Below are positions 13,768 to 22,300 of a stretch of DNA of 39,341 bases, in pieces. This DNA comes from Prolixibacteraceae bacterium (GTDB lineage Bacteria; Bacteroidota; Bacteroidia; Bacteroidales; Prolixibacteraceae). The stretch is taken from the NCBI GenBank assembly GCA_947475715.1, contig CANJNY010000034.1:1-39341 (forward strand), read 5' to 3'. Both the position numbers and the translations under genes were made by a program. Each line of letters opens with the position of its first letter. The stretch's first letter is position 1. The notes under the pieces were generated by a model. That model was not told the origin of the DNA. It ran no database searches and saw only the letters and a program-made list of their open reading frames with translations.

Positions 13768-15048
13768 ATGCAATTCAACCTCAATTTAGATAGTTTTATC
13801 CGTGATCATGTGACTTTCCGCCAGCAGAGTCTATTGAAACCCGATCTCGAAAAATATCAGTCCGAACTTCAACATCGGATTAATGGGAAGTCTGTACTTG
13901 TCATTGGAGGTGCCGGAACAATTGGCTCCTCGTATATTAAAGCCATCCTGAAATTTAAAATCCGCAAATTGGTGGTTGTCGATATCAACGAAAACGGCCT
14001 TACTGAACTGGTCCGCGATCTGCGCAGTTCCACTGAATATTTTGTTCCCGATGATTTTGTTACCTATCCGGTAAATTTTGGTGACCGGGTATTTGAAAAA
14101 ATCTTTCAACAACATGAGCCCTTTGAGATTGTTGCAAATTTTGCGGCTCATAAACATGTGCGCAGCGAAAAGGACAGCTTCTCCATTGAGGCGATGATCG
14201 AAAACAATGTGCTCAGAGCCCGAAAACTATTGAATATTTTGTTGCAATACCCACCTGAACATTTCTTCTGTGTCTCTACCGATAAGGCAGCAAACCCTGT
14301 CAACATCATGGGGGCCAGTAAAAAGCTTATGGAAGAGCTCATCATGGCCTATGCTGACCGGTTACCGATTAAAACGGCACGATTTGCCAATGTCGCTTTT
14401 TCAAACGGGAGTCTGCCACTTGGATTTCTGGACAGACTGCAAAAACTGCAGCCTTGGTCCTGCCCGCTGGGTATCCGACGCTTCTTCGTATCCCCGCAGG
14501 AATCGGGCGAACTATGTCTGATAGCGTCAATCATGGGGGAGTCCGGAGATATTTTCTACCCTAAACTCGACGAGGATCGTGACATGATCCCCTTTGATCA
14601 AATCGCACTGGCTTTATTAAAAACCCTCGGATTAACACCTGATATCTGCAAATCCGAAGCGGAAGCCAAACAAAAAGCCCTCCTATTAAAATCATCCAAT
14701 ACTGAACTCGTGCCAACGCCAGATCGCCCTCAAGCCCCTTCGCCCCTCCGTGATGTCGCGCACTCCTACCCCATCTTCTTCTTCGGTTCCGACACTTCCG
14801 GTGAAAAATCATTTGAAGAGTTCTTCACCGACAAAGAACTCCTCGACAACGAATCATTTATTAACCTGGGGGTAGTAAAAAACTCCAAAAAACGGAGCAT
14901 TGCCGAGATCGATGCCATATTTGACCGGCTACATAACCTCTTCGAAACGGAACAAGTCACCAAGGCGGCAATTGTTGACGTACTAAAAAACTACCTTCCC
15001 AACTTTGAACATATCGAAACCGGCAAAGGGCTGGATTCGAAGATGTGA
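13768..15048 (+). CDS. Polysaccharide-biosynthesis 4,6-dehydratase with in-frame insertion
   Basis: A 426-residue SDR-type dehydratase of the polysaccharide biosynthesis (CapD/FlaA1/PseB-like) group. NAD-binding loop VLVIGGAGTIGSSY (Gly-rich at residues ~47-53), VVVDINENGL, VANFAAHKHVRSEKD, VSTDKAANPVNIMGASK (the Thr/Asp/Lys and MGASK active-site segment) and SPQESG are all present. The reaction is UDP-HexNAc to 4-keto-6-deoxy product, the substrate for the LegC-type aminotransferase at 6475. Between KALLLK and YPIFFFGSDTSGEK, residues ~313-331 (14704-14760) are encoded by DNA with GCCCCTTCGCCCCTCC, the spacer word type. The C-terminal helices after it look intact. Confidence 0.85.
   Translation: MQFNLNLDSFIRDHVTFRQQSLLKPDLEKYQSELQHRINGKSVLVIGGAGTIGSSYIKAILKFKIRKLVVVDINENGLTELVRDLRSSTEYFVPDDFVTYPVNFGDRVFEKIFQQHEPFEIVANFAAHKHVRSEKDSFSIEAMIENNVLRARKLLNILLQYPPEHFFCVSTDKAANPVNIMGASKKLMEELIMAYADRLPIKTARFANVAFSNGSLPLGFLDRLQKLQPWSCPLGIRRFFVSPQESGELCLIASIMGESGDIFYPKLDEDRDMIPFDQIALALLKTLGLTPDICKSEAEAKQKALLLKSSNTELVPTPDRPQAPSPLRDVAHSYPIFFFGSDTSGEKSFEEFFTDKELLDNESFINLGVVKNSKKRSIAEIDAIFDRLHNLFETEQVTKAAIVDVLKNYLPNFEHIETGKGLDSKM
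14704..14760. repeat. Word-repeat DNA inside the dehydratase gene
   Basis: CAGATCGCCCTCAAGCCCCT followed by TCGCCCCTCCGTGATGTCGC, similar to the block at 7035-7066 within the aminotransferase gene and to the reverse complement of spacer patches (GGGGCGAAAGGGCG). The frame is maintained. Confidence 0.55.
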
Positions 15049-15090
15049 GTGTAGAGGGTACGAGCTTACAAGGGTACAAGGGTACGAGGG
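15049..15090. repeat. Tandem-like word patch
   Basis: GGTACGAGCTTACAAGGGTA and CAAGGGTACGAGGGT: a near-tandem run of GGGTACAA units directly after the dehydratase stop. Confidence 0.6.
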
Positions 15091-15345
15091 TGACTCGTCC
15101 TGATTTTTATTTACAGTTTTTGTGTTAATACTTCATTTATTTCTTTGACTCGTCCTGATTCTTGTTTACGACCAATCGATTTAACCTCTCTTTATTTATT
15201 TAAATTATGTCACCCTTTCAAGGTTTGGACGATTATGATCATCATGCTTTTTGCTACAATCATATTACCCTTTCGGGGTTTGTAACAATCATTTTTATTG
15301 GATAATACCGATTATTTTTTTCTGTAAACCTATTTCAGGACTAGA
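15091..15345. mobile_element. MITE-like element with inverted ends (candidate)
   Basis: The left end (CTCGTCCTGATTTTTATTTA CAG, 15094-15116) and the reverse complement of the right end (CTAGTCCTGAAATAGGTTTA CAG, 15322-15344) are imperfect inverted repeats of about 23 bp. The right end is the same sequence as the palindromic repeat family at 2688, 3658, 5704 and 8650. A second internal left-type end lies at 15147-15170. Inside, on the minus strand, are two CCCGAAAGGGT-type repeats (about 15213-15300). No transposase is present. No target-site duplication could be confirmed. Confidence 0.45.
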
Positions 15346-15720
15346 CAACCAGACATGAAATCGTGCAGTCGTGCAGACATGCAGTCGTGAAGTCCCAAAG
15401 TCGTAAATAAATTATATATTCAATTAGTCTTAAAATAAACTAATTGATCCTACATGCGTTGGGACAACGTATCGGCAAATTTGGCTGGAGGGTAATGAAA
15501 CTAAAAACAAAGATGCGAATTGAACGTTTATAATTTGATGATAGGGTAATATTATTTTTAGTTATTTTTTGGTGTAACTTTGTGCTTTCGTGCATTGGTG
15601 GCATTGGTGGCATTTTATTATTTTTTCGGCGAATTTATTTCAAAGAATGACATTGCCCTCTATCCCTTCAATTTGCAAGAAAAATAAATAATTTGGTTTA
15701 GAAATACATTTTTTCATTTT
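15346..15720. other. Spacer with word patch and promoter-like motif
   Basis: GTCGTGCAGACATGCAGTCG-type words (15355-15405) lie at the left. At 15575-15618 is TAACTTTGTGCTTTCGTGCA followed by TTGGTGGC repeated, a word also found at 22157 and 30565. Its first eight bases, TAACTTTG, match the Bacteroidota -7 consensus. No gene is seen. The stretch should contain the promoter of the peptidase gene. Confidence 0.5.
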
Positions 15721-17787
15721 ATGACTTCCGAAAATACCCAAAACGAAATAACGATTAATCCTTTACTGACAGTCTGGACTACCCCGCATCAGACACCCCC
15801 ATTTCCTGAAATAAAACATGAACATTATATTCCAGCCATCGATGCTACATTAAAAGAGGCAAAAGATGAAGTTGACCAGATCATTAACGCAGAGGCAGAG
15901 CCCACTTTTCAGAATACCATCGTCGCACTTGAAATTTGCGGTGAGAAACTCGAACGTGTTACCGGGGTGCTTTTCAACCTCAATTCTGCAGAGACTGATG
16001 ATACGATACAGTCAATCACACGTGAAGTATCTCCAAAACTTTCGGAGTTTTCAAACTATATTTCATTAAATGAGAAACTCTTTGGTAAGGTAAAAGCAGT
16101 TTATCAACAACGTGAACAGTTGGAGTTAACCCCGGAGGATCGCTGGTTACTGGAGAAAAAATACCTGGGTTTTGTCCGAAGTGGTGCCAACCTGGAGGGA
16201 GAAGCGAAAAAAAGATATGCAGAAATCACCACCGAATTATCTCAGACCAGTTTAAAATTTGGGGAAAACATACTGGCCGAGACAAACGGATTTCAGTTAA
16301 TGATCACCGATCCGGCTGACCTGTCAGGTTTGCCTGAATCGGAAATCGAGGAAGCTGCTCAGGTTGCAAAGTCGAAGGAGAAGGAAGGTTGGATATTTAC
16401 CCTTCACGGGCCTAGTTTCGTGGGATTTATGAAATATTCAGATAACCGGAAACTTCGTGAACAGATGTACAGGGCGTATACATCACGCGGATTTGCTGAA
16501 AACGATAAAAATAATGAGGAAAATATCCGTAAGATGGTTAATCTCAAGTTTGAGAAAGCCAATCTGCTGGGATTTAAAACTCATGCCAACTATGTCCTGG
16601 CTGAGCGTATGGCCGAAAATCCACAACGCGTGAATGATTTTCTGCAACAATTGCATGCTGCCTCGCGTCCGGTGGCACAAAAAGAATTTGCAGAAGTACT
16701 CGATTTCGCACGCAGCCTTGGATTGGATCAGCCTTTAGAGCGCTGGGACTGGAGCTATTATTCCGAAAAATTAAAAAATGCAAGTTACGGCTTCGATGAA
16801 CAGCAGGTAAAACCCTATTTCCAGCTCGAAAAAGTTTGTGACGGTGTATTTGATCTGGCAACGCGCCTCTATGGACTCACTTTCGTGGTGAACCGGGAGA
16901 TCCCTGTTTATCATGCTGATGCAACAGGTTATGAGGTTTATGACCAGGACGGTTCATTCCTGTCTGTTCTCTATGTTGACTTCTTCCCGCGTGAAGGGAA
17001 AAGCGGCGGAGCCTGGATGAATGACCTCAGACCCGAAAGCCATGTAAATGGAAAACAGATCAGACCAATAATCACAATTGTCTGTAATTTCACTAAGCCA
17101 ACCGAAACCAAACCGTCGTTACTAACCTTCAATGAGGTGACCACCTTATTGCACGAATTTGGCCATGCCCTTCACGGAATGCTGGCCAATACGACCTATC
17201 CGAGCCATTCGGGGACGAATGTCTACCGTGATTTTGTTGAGCTTCCCTCACAGATTATGGAGAACTGGGCTACCCAAAAAGAGTGGCTCGATCTGTTTGC
17301 CGTTCATTATGAAACGGGTGAGCAGATTCCCGCTGAACTGGTTCAAAAATTAATCGATGCAGAAAATTTCCAGTCCGGATATGCCTGTGAAAGGCAACTT
17401 AGCTTCGGACTAAATGATATGGCCTGGCACTCAATTACCGAACCGATGAATGGCGATATCGTTGAATTTGAACAGGCAGCTATCGCCCCGACAGAACTTT
17501 TCACCCCCGTCAAAGGAAGTTGCCTGAGTACTGCCTTCTCCCACATCTTCGCAGGTGGCTATGCAGCAGGTTATTATGGCTACAAATGGGCCGAAGTGCT
17601 GGATGCGGATGCCTTCTCGCTCTTCAAAACAAAAGGAATCTTTGATAAGGATACTGCCATGGCCTTCCGCAAAAATATCCTTGAAAAAGGGGGAACCGAA
17701 CATCCGATGAAACTCTACAAGGCTTTCCGCGGTCAGGAACCTTCGATTGAACCTTTGCTTGAAAGGAGCGGATTGAAAAATCTGTAG
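15721..17787 (+). CDS. M3-family oligopeptidase (thimet/Dcp/OpdA-like)
   Basis: A 688-residue zinc metallopeptidase, the usual length for the family. The zinc motif LLHEFGHALHGM (HEXXH, His478 to His482) lies in the C-terminal third, with a downstream FVELPSQIMENWA helix supplying the third ligand (Glu). No signal peptide is seen, so it should act in the cytoplasm on short peptides, as OpdA and Dcp-type enzymes do. The N-terminal half is helical (e.g. LEICGEKLERVTGVLFNL), as expected. It has no operon partner: it stands alone between repeat-rich spacers. Confidence 0.93.
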   Translation: MTSENTQNEITINPLLTVWTTPHQTPPFPEIKHEHYIPAIDATLKEAKDEVDQIINAEAEPTFQNTIVALEICGEKLERVTGVLFNLNSAETDDTIQSITREVSPKLSEFSNYISLNEKLFGKVKAVYQQREQLELTPEDRWLLEKKYLGFVRSGANLEGEAKKRYAEITTELSQTSLKFGENILAETNGFQLMITDPADLSGLPESEIEEAAQVAKSKEKEGWIFTLHGPSFVGFMKYSDNRKLREQMYRAYTSRGFAENDKNNEENIRKMVNLKFEKANLLGFKTHANYVLAERMAENPQRVNDFLQQLHAASRPVAQKEFAEVLDFARSLGLDQPLERWDWSYYSEKLKNASYGFDEQQVKPYFQLEKVCDGVFDLATRLYGLTFVVNREIPVYHADATGYEVYDQDGSFLSVLYVDFFPREGKSGGAWMNDLRPESHVNGKQIRPIITIVCNFTKPTETKPSLLTFNEVTTLLHEFGHALHGMLANTTYPSHSGTNVYRDFVELPSQIMENWATQKEWLDLFAVHYETGEQIPAELVQKLIDAENFQSGYACERQLSFGLNDMAWHSITEPMNGDIVEFEQAAIAPTELFTPVKGSCLSTAFSHIFAGGYAAGYYGYKWAEVLDADAFSLFKTKGIFDKDTAMAFRKNILEKGGTEHPMKLYKAFRGQEPSIEPLLERSGLKNL

Positions 17788-17839
17788 AATATCGTATTAG
17801 GCAACCTTTTTATTGGCGTTTTGCATATGAATCACTTTG

Positions 17840-18013
17840 TTTATTTTCATGCCGGGAAATATGATCCGGAATCGGTGAACTGCTTTACAACCTGCACCAG
17901 ACAAAGTAACTGATGCTTATATTAAAAGCACAAACCGGATACGCTCATTACGTGAGTACTCTAAAAAACATCCTGATTTAGCCGAAATCCTCCGAATTCA
18001 TGGGATTTTATGA
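17840..18013 (+). pseudogene. C-terminal remnant of the coiled-coil membrane protein family
   Basis: The frame 17882-18013 encodes ALQPAPDKVTDAYIKSTN and then SLREYSKKHPDLAEILR, ending HGIL and TGA. It aligns gap-free with the end of the gene at 3757-4200, including the part after that gene's premature stop. Upstream, TATGATCC...GGAATCGG looks like a damaged DRRT codon block and the frame is broken by a TGA at 17876. The signal peptide, coil and membrane helix are missing. Confidence 0.7.
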
Positions 18014-18037
18014 ATTTGCACTATTCATAAAATCCCA
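18001..18037. terminator. Perfect 15-bp inverted repeat between convergent genes
   Basis: TGGGATTTTATGAAT / TTGCACT / ATTCATAAAATCCCA: 15-bp perfect arms and a 7-base loop, followed by TTTTAT on the right. It lies at the end of the minus-strand lipoprotein gene (18043) and overlaps the last codons of the + strand remnant. Probably a two-way terminator. Confidence 0.7.
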
Positions 18038-18042
18038 TTTTA

Positions 18043-20268
18043 TCACCACCCCATCTTTGCGCAATCACCATCCCCCAAATCAAAGTTAAAATTAAAATTT
18101 GTCCCGTCAACCTGGTAAGTGGTTGTTTTCATAACACCGTCCACGATCAAACCAATCACATAAGTGGAATTCATTTCACAGGTAATTGTTATTTCGCCGT
18201 TAACAATATCACTCTCCTGCCAGGCATCCTCCCAAACGGTGCGGTAATACCCATGCAGCGTTGGAATTATTTCCGATTTATTGCAAACTACTTTGAGGTG
18301 GATGGTAACGGCTTTACGAACCACATTTGAGAGTTCACAGGTATACGAATAATCCTTTTGAGTTATGACACCCAAAATAAACTCATAAGGATAGGTTATG
18401 AAATCGGGTGTCCCCCCTACCCTTTTTAGATTTAGCTGATACCGTTTTGTCCGTGAGAGTATCATTGTTGATGAATAGTTAGCCTGTCCCGGTTTAACCA
18501 CCATTAAAAATTCCCCCTCATTATTTTGATTATCCATGTTCGTCAGCACCCCTTTTACAGTATAGTTCACATCGGGAAGATCGGTACTTCTTGTAAAATT
18601 AAAATTAAAATTTGCCTGGGTATAGAGCGGCGTCAGGTTAAACTGCCAAATCATCCCTTTTGAGACGGTCGAATTAAAACTATAATTTACGGGAAAAGCA
18701 TCAAAGGTATTCACAAGATCTGCAGCCTGAATCTGAATAAAAACATCCGTATTTTGTGGTAAATTTGCATTCAGATCAAATTCATTATTGGTTTTCGAAA
18801 CTAAATATTGTTTGCTCCATAATAATGCACTATTCTGAGCAAGATAAATATTGGCCTTAATCAGGAATTGATCATTCGGAAAACCATTCCCAAAAGAAAT
18901 TTTAACCTTGCCTGCAACACCCACAGAGGTGGAGGTAATTATGGTTTGAACCGGCGTTAAAGTACCGCAACCGGAATCAAAATCAAAGAAGTTGGGACTT
19001 GCCGTGAACGAGTTCGAAGCCGAATAATTTTTGAGATCATAACGGACAGGGGTATTTTCAGGAACTTTAAAATCGATCCCCTTTGTAAACCCCTTTTCAG
19101 GCACATCGATCCGGATACTGGAAATATAACGCGAGTCAATTTTTCGATACAGGTATACCATGGTGGAAACGGGATAGGCTGGAAAAACACCCGGAAGCTG
19201 AAATGAAATCTGGCCACTCATACTGCAGGTGTTGATATGAATCCCGATAGCGTTAAGACCCGGATATTTGATCTCTGATTCGACAAATAACCCTGCAGTA
19301 TCAGACTGAAGTTTTAGAACCTCGTTAAGTTGCCATGCCGAACTTTTGGTTAAATAGGTATACGTTTGAATATCATTATCCGTTGCTATTTTTGATTTCG
19401 TTTTAGGATTATAGGAGTTGCCCTCTATTTTATACCTTACGATAATTGGATTTGCGATGGATGCCGTTAATGCGTCTGAAGCCTGGTTTGTTACCTGAAC
19501 ACTGACAACCCGGTAAATATCGATGGCCGATTTCTGGACCGATTTATCCGGCAAGACAACATCCATCAAAAGTGCATTAGGAGCAGGAACAGCGCCAAGA
19601 GTGGTATAGACCGTAAAAGTTAACCCCACAGAGCTACCCTTTTCAATCTGTCCGGATGAATTGAGAAATTGGGTTCCTATGTTTATTTTTATTGTGCCTT
19701 CACCTCCCGGGGTTCGATAGTTAAAGTTATCAATAAGTTCACCATTCCCATTTAAATTTAACTGAACTGAATACTTTTTAATTCCCGGAACATCAACAGT
19801 GGGTTTCTCCATTACAACACGATATTCGTATTTTCCCGTTGAATCAATTTGGAGTGAAAGGCTCGAGGCTTTATAATTTGCACTCGTGGCATCGATCTGA
19901 AAGGAAAGCAGGTTCTGAGAAGATGGTTTCCAGGGATCTTTGGGATTCAACGCAAGGCTCAAAAGGCCAAAGACCGATTCGTAGGTATCCTTATGATTTC
20001 CCAGCTGATCGACAATCGCCGGCGAAGCGCTTCCCGTTATCTGAACCTTTACCTTTTCTGAGCCTGTTTGTCCAATGGGCAAACCGGTAACAGAATCAAC
20101 AAAACGAAATGACAAAAAAGTTTTAAAAATATTGTAGTTAACCAACACTTTGATCCCCTCAAGCGGAGATTTCAAATCAGACAGATGTATGCATGATGAA
20201 AAAAGGAGAGCTGTCAAAACAAGCTGAAACCTTACCGATTTACTAAAGTATTGCTTTATAACCTTCAT
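18043..20268 (-). CDS. Large exported lipoprotein, function unknown
   Basis: A 741-residue protein with a SPII signal (VLTALLFSSC, lipid Cys26), so it should be anchored to a membrane, probably the outer one. The mature part is rich in Ser, Thr, Asn and beta-strand-forming residues, with repeated segments such as GVAGKVKISFGNGFPNDQF and FNFNFTRSTDLPDVNY that suggest several Ig- or CNA-like beta domains; no known family was recognised. Its start overlaps the stop of the upstream beta-barrel gene by four bases (ATGA), so the two are cotranslated and probably work together at the outer membrane. The conserved cysteine near the C-terminus (GDGDCAKMGW) is notable. Confidence 0.8.
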   Translation of the reverse strand: MKVIKQYFSKSVRFQLVLTALLFSSCIHLSDLKSPLEGIKVLVNYNIFKTFLSFRFVDSVTGLPIGQTGSEKVKVQITGSASPAIVDQLGNHKDTYESVFGLLSLALNPKDPWKPSSQNLLSFQIDATSANYKASSLSLQIDSTGKYEYRVVMEKPTVDVPGIKKYSVQLNLNGNGELIDNFNYRTPGGEGTIKINIGTQFLNSSGQIEKGSSVGLTFTVYTTLGAVPAPNALLMDVVLPDKSVQKSAIDIYRVVSVQVTNQASDALTASIANPIIVRYKIEGNSYNPKTKSKIATDNDIQTYTYLTKSSAWQLNEVLKLQSDTAGLFVESEIKYPGLNAIGIHINTCSMSGQISFQLPGVFPAYPVSTMVYLYRKIDSRYISSIRIDVPEKGFTKGIDFKVPENTPVRYDLKNYSASNSFTASPNFFDFDSGCGTLTPVQTIITSTSVGVAGKVKISFGNGFPNDQFLIKANIYLAQNSALLWSKQYLVSKTNNEFDLNANLPQNTDVFIQIQAADLVNTFDAFPVNYSFNSTVSKGMIWQFNLTPLYTQANFNFNFTRSTDLPDVNYTVKGVLTNMDNQNNEGEFLMVVKPGQANYSSTMILSRTKRYQLNLKRVGGTPDFITYPYEFILGVITQKDYSYTCELSNVVRKAVTIHLKVVCNKSEIIPTLHGYYRTVWEDAWQESDIVNGEITITCEMNSTYVIGLIVDGVMKTTTYQVDGTNFNFNFDLGDGDCAKMGW

Positions 20269-20960
20269 AATTTTATACGGTAGGATAATCGCAACGAAAT
20301 ATTCGGATAATATATAACAGGAGAGATATTATTCTCGATTATTTTTTCCTGATCGACATTGGCTGTTGGTTCAAGCATCCCTGTGGCGGTGAGTTTCACT
20401 TTGGGTGCCCCCTGGAAAAAAAGGCCCATCTCGATTGCAAAACTCAACTTTTTATTTCTACGGAAACAAAAACCTCCCCCGAGATAGGGGTCAATTCGCG
20501 ATCCGGGTATAATTTGAGCCTCCACAGTACCAATATCCTGTGGGTCGAGTACAATATCCCCGACATTCATCGACTGAGCCTTTAACGCATGAACAGTAAC
20601 CGTGGTCAGGTTATAGGATAATCCTGTTGAAAAATAAAAAAATCTGAAAATAAAATAATCAAGATTTAATCCAATTGCACCAACCTTGAGTCTGGCATCT
20701 CCCTGTAAATCACTTTTGAGTTTATGCACATCATAGTTATAGGCTAAATAAGAACCATTTAACCTTAAATCCAACCGGGAGGAGAGGTTTTTTGTTACAC
20801 TCCCGCCAAAACCCAAGGTTGAAAGGTTTAAACCTACAAGGATCTCTTTTTTAGGCTTTATCATATCTTCGGCTTCATTTCCCGGATAAGCAAAAGAACT
20901 TTTTAAACTAAACAGTAAAATGGTGATACCAATTACTGTATTTCGGAGCCTTATCCACAT
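20265..20960 (-). CDS. Outer-membrane beta-barrel protein
   Basis: A 231-residue protein with a signal peptide (ITILLFSLKSSFAYP) and alternating hydrophobic strands ending in an aromatic/hydrophobic last strand (YPNISLRLSYRIKL), typical of small outer-membrane barrels. Strands such as LNLSTLGFGGSVTKNLS and IGLNLDYFIFRFFYFSTGL separated by turns, and PYLGGGFCFRRNKKLSFAIE, fit an eight-to-ten-stranded barrel. It is the first gene of a two-gene operon with the lipoprotein at 18043 (four-base overlap). Ligand or partner unknown; it could be a scaffold or pore for that lipoprotein. Confidence 0.8.
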   Translation of the reverse strand: MWIRLRNTVIGITILLFSLKSSFAYPGNEAEDMIKPKKEILVGLNLSTLGFGGSVTKNLSSRLDLRLNGSYLAYNYDVHKLKSDLQGDARLKVGAIGLNLDYFIFRFFYFSTGLSYNLTTVTVHALKAQSMNVGDIVLDPQDIGTVEAQIIPGSRIDPYLGGGFCFRRNKKLSFAIEMGLFFQGAPKVKLTATGMLEPTANVDQEKIIENNISPVIYYPNISLRLSYRIKL

Positions 20961-21076
20961 AAAATTTGATTTTCAAGGAAGCTTTAAGCCTTACATGGCA
21001 TAAAGCAATCTGTAAATTAGCACAATTCCTTCTCTCATTTACGTTATACCGTCACCAAAAATAACCATTTTTTTTG

Positions 21077-21084
21077 TAATTTTG
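21077..21084 (+). promoter_or_regulatory. -7 element of pheS
   Basis: TAATTTTG matches TAnnTTTG, preceded by a T run; it lies 24 bases before the pheS ATG, giving a short leader. Confidence 0.6.
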
Positions 21085-21107
21085 CAGTTCACAAAACATG
21101 GAGTGCA

Positions 21108-22127
21108 ATGTTAACGCGTATAAAAGAGTTACAGCAGGAGATCGAAGGGATCGTTGCGAAATCGGTAGAAGAAGCCGAAGAACTTCGCATTAAGTACCTG
21201 AGTAAAAAAGGGGAGATCTCGAAATTATTTGAAGAATTTCGTAATGTTTCTGCCGATCAGAAAAAAGAGGTCGGACAGGCTGTGAATACGTTAAAGGAAT
21301 TTGCACTTGAAAAAATAAACCTCTTAAAAGATGGTTTACAAGAGGATAAATCGGCCGGATCAGGCATCGACCTCACCCTTCCCGGTGAACCGATGAAACT
21401 GGGTACGCGCCATCCTATCTCGATCATAAAAAACGAAATACTCGATATTTTCAAACGATTAGGCTTTGTGGTCTCTGAAGGTCCGGAGATCGAGGATGAC
21501 TGGCATGTATTTAGTGCACTTAACTTTCCGGAGGAACACCCGGCCCGCGACATGCAGGACACATTTTTCATTCAGCGCAATCCCGATGTTCTGCTCAGAA
21601 CCCATACCTCTTCGGTTCAGGTTCATGATATGGAGACGATGAAACCACCTATACGCACGGTAACACCCGGACGGGTATTCCGCAACGAGGCGATTTCGTA
21701 CCGCGCCCACTGTATGTTTCACCAGATTGAAGGGTTGTATATCGACGAAAATGTCTCCTTTGCAGACCTAAAGCAGACCCTTCTTTATTATGCCAAGGAG
21801 TTATTTGGTGAAACAGCAGAGATCAGAATGCGCCCCTCCTACTTCCCATTCACTGAGCCCTCTGCAGAGGTTGATGTATCGTGTTCGATATGTGGCGGTA
21901 AAGGTTGCAACGTTTGCAAATATACGGGATGGCTCGAAATCATGGGTTGCGGAATGGTTGACCCCAATGTTTTGGAAGCATCAGGAATTGATTCCAAGAA
22001 ATATACGGGCTATGCTTTTGGTATGGGAATCGAACGAATCGCCATGCTGAAGTTCGGGGTGAACGACCTGAGGCTCTACTTCGAAAATGATGTCCGGTTT
22101 CTGCAACAGTTCGAGGCAGCAAACTAG
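21108..22127 (+). CDS. pheS: Phenylalanyl-tRNA synthetase alpha subunit
   Basis: A 339-residue class II synthetase subunit. It has the N-terminal coiled coil that binds tRNA (residues 1-90), the motif 1 region (GTRHPISIIKNEILDIFKRL), motif 2 (RTVTPGRVFRNEAISYRAHC) with MFHQIEGL, and motif 3 (GYAFGMGIERIAMLKFG). It charges tRNA-Phe as an alpha2beta2 complex with PheT, whose gene is not in this window. A CxxC..CxxC-like segment (CSICGGKGCNVCKYTG) is the zinc-like insertion common in this family. Start ATG 21108 gives the standard N-terminus. Confidence 0.97.
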   Translation: MLTRIKELQQEIEGIVAKSVEEAEELRIKYLSKKGEISKLFEEFRNVSADQKKEVGQAVNTLKEFALEKINLLKDGLQEDKSAGSGIDLTLPGEPMKLGTRHPISIIKNEILDIFKRLGFVVSEGPEIEDDWHVFSALNFPEEHPARDMQDTFFIQRNPDVLLRTHTSSVQVHDMETMKPPIRTVTPGRVFRNEAISYRAHCMFHQIEGLYIDENVSFADLKQTLLYYAKELFGETAEIRMRPSYFPFTEPSAEVDVSCSICGGKGCNVCKYTGWLEIMGCGMVDPNVLEASGIDSKKYTGYAFGMGIERIAMLKFGVNDLRLYFENDVRFLQQFEAAN

Positions 22128-22156
22128 AAAACCATTGACCCAATCTTAGTTAGTGT

Positions 22157-22192
22157 AATTTTGTGTTTTCGTGCCTTGGTGGCATCCTATTT
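22157..22192. repeat. TTCGTGCCTTGGTGGC word with promoter-like head
   Basis: TAATTTTGTGTTTTCGTGCC followed by TTGGTGGCATCC; the same layout as 15575-15618. It lies in the convergent spacer after pheS. Confidence 0.55.
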
Positions 22193-22243
22193 TTTTATTG
22201 CGTTTTAGGACACAACATCCATATTAATCTGAAAATATTAATA

Positions 22244-22281
22244 CAAAAAAAGGGCATCCCGCAAAACGGAATGCCTTTTTT
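22244..22281. terminator. Two-way terminator between pheS and the oxidoreductase gene
   Basis: AAAAAAAGGGCATCCCG / CAAAA / CGGAATGCCTTTTTT: a GC-rich stem flanked by A and T runs, placed between convergent genes. The right layout for termination on both strands. Confidence 0.85.
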
Positions 22282-22300
22282 ATATTTATCCAAAACGAAC

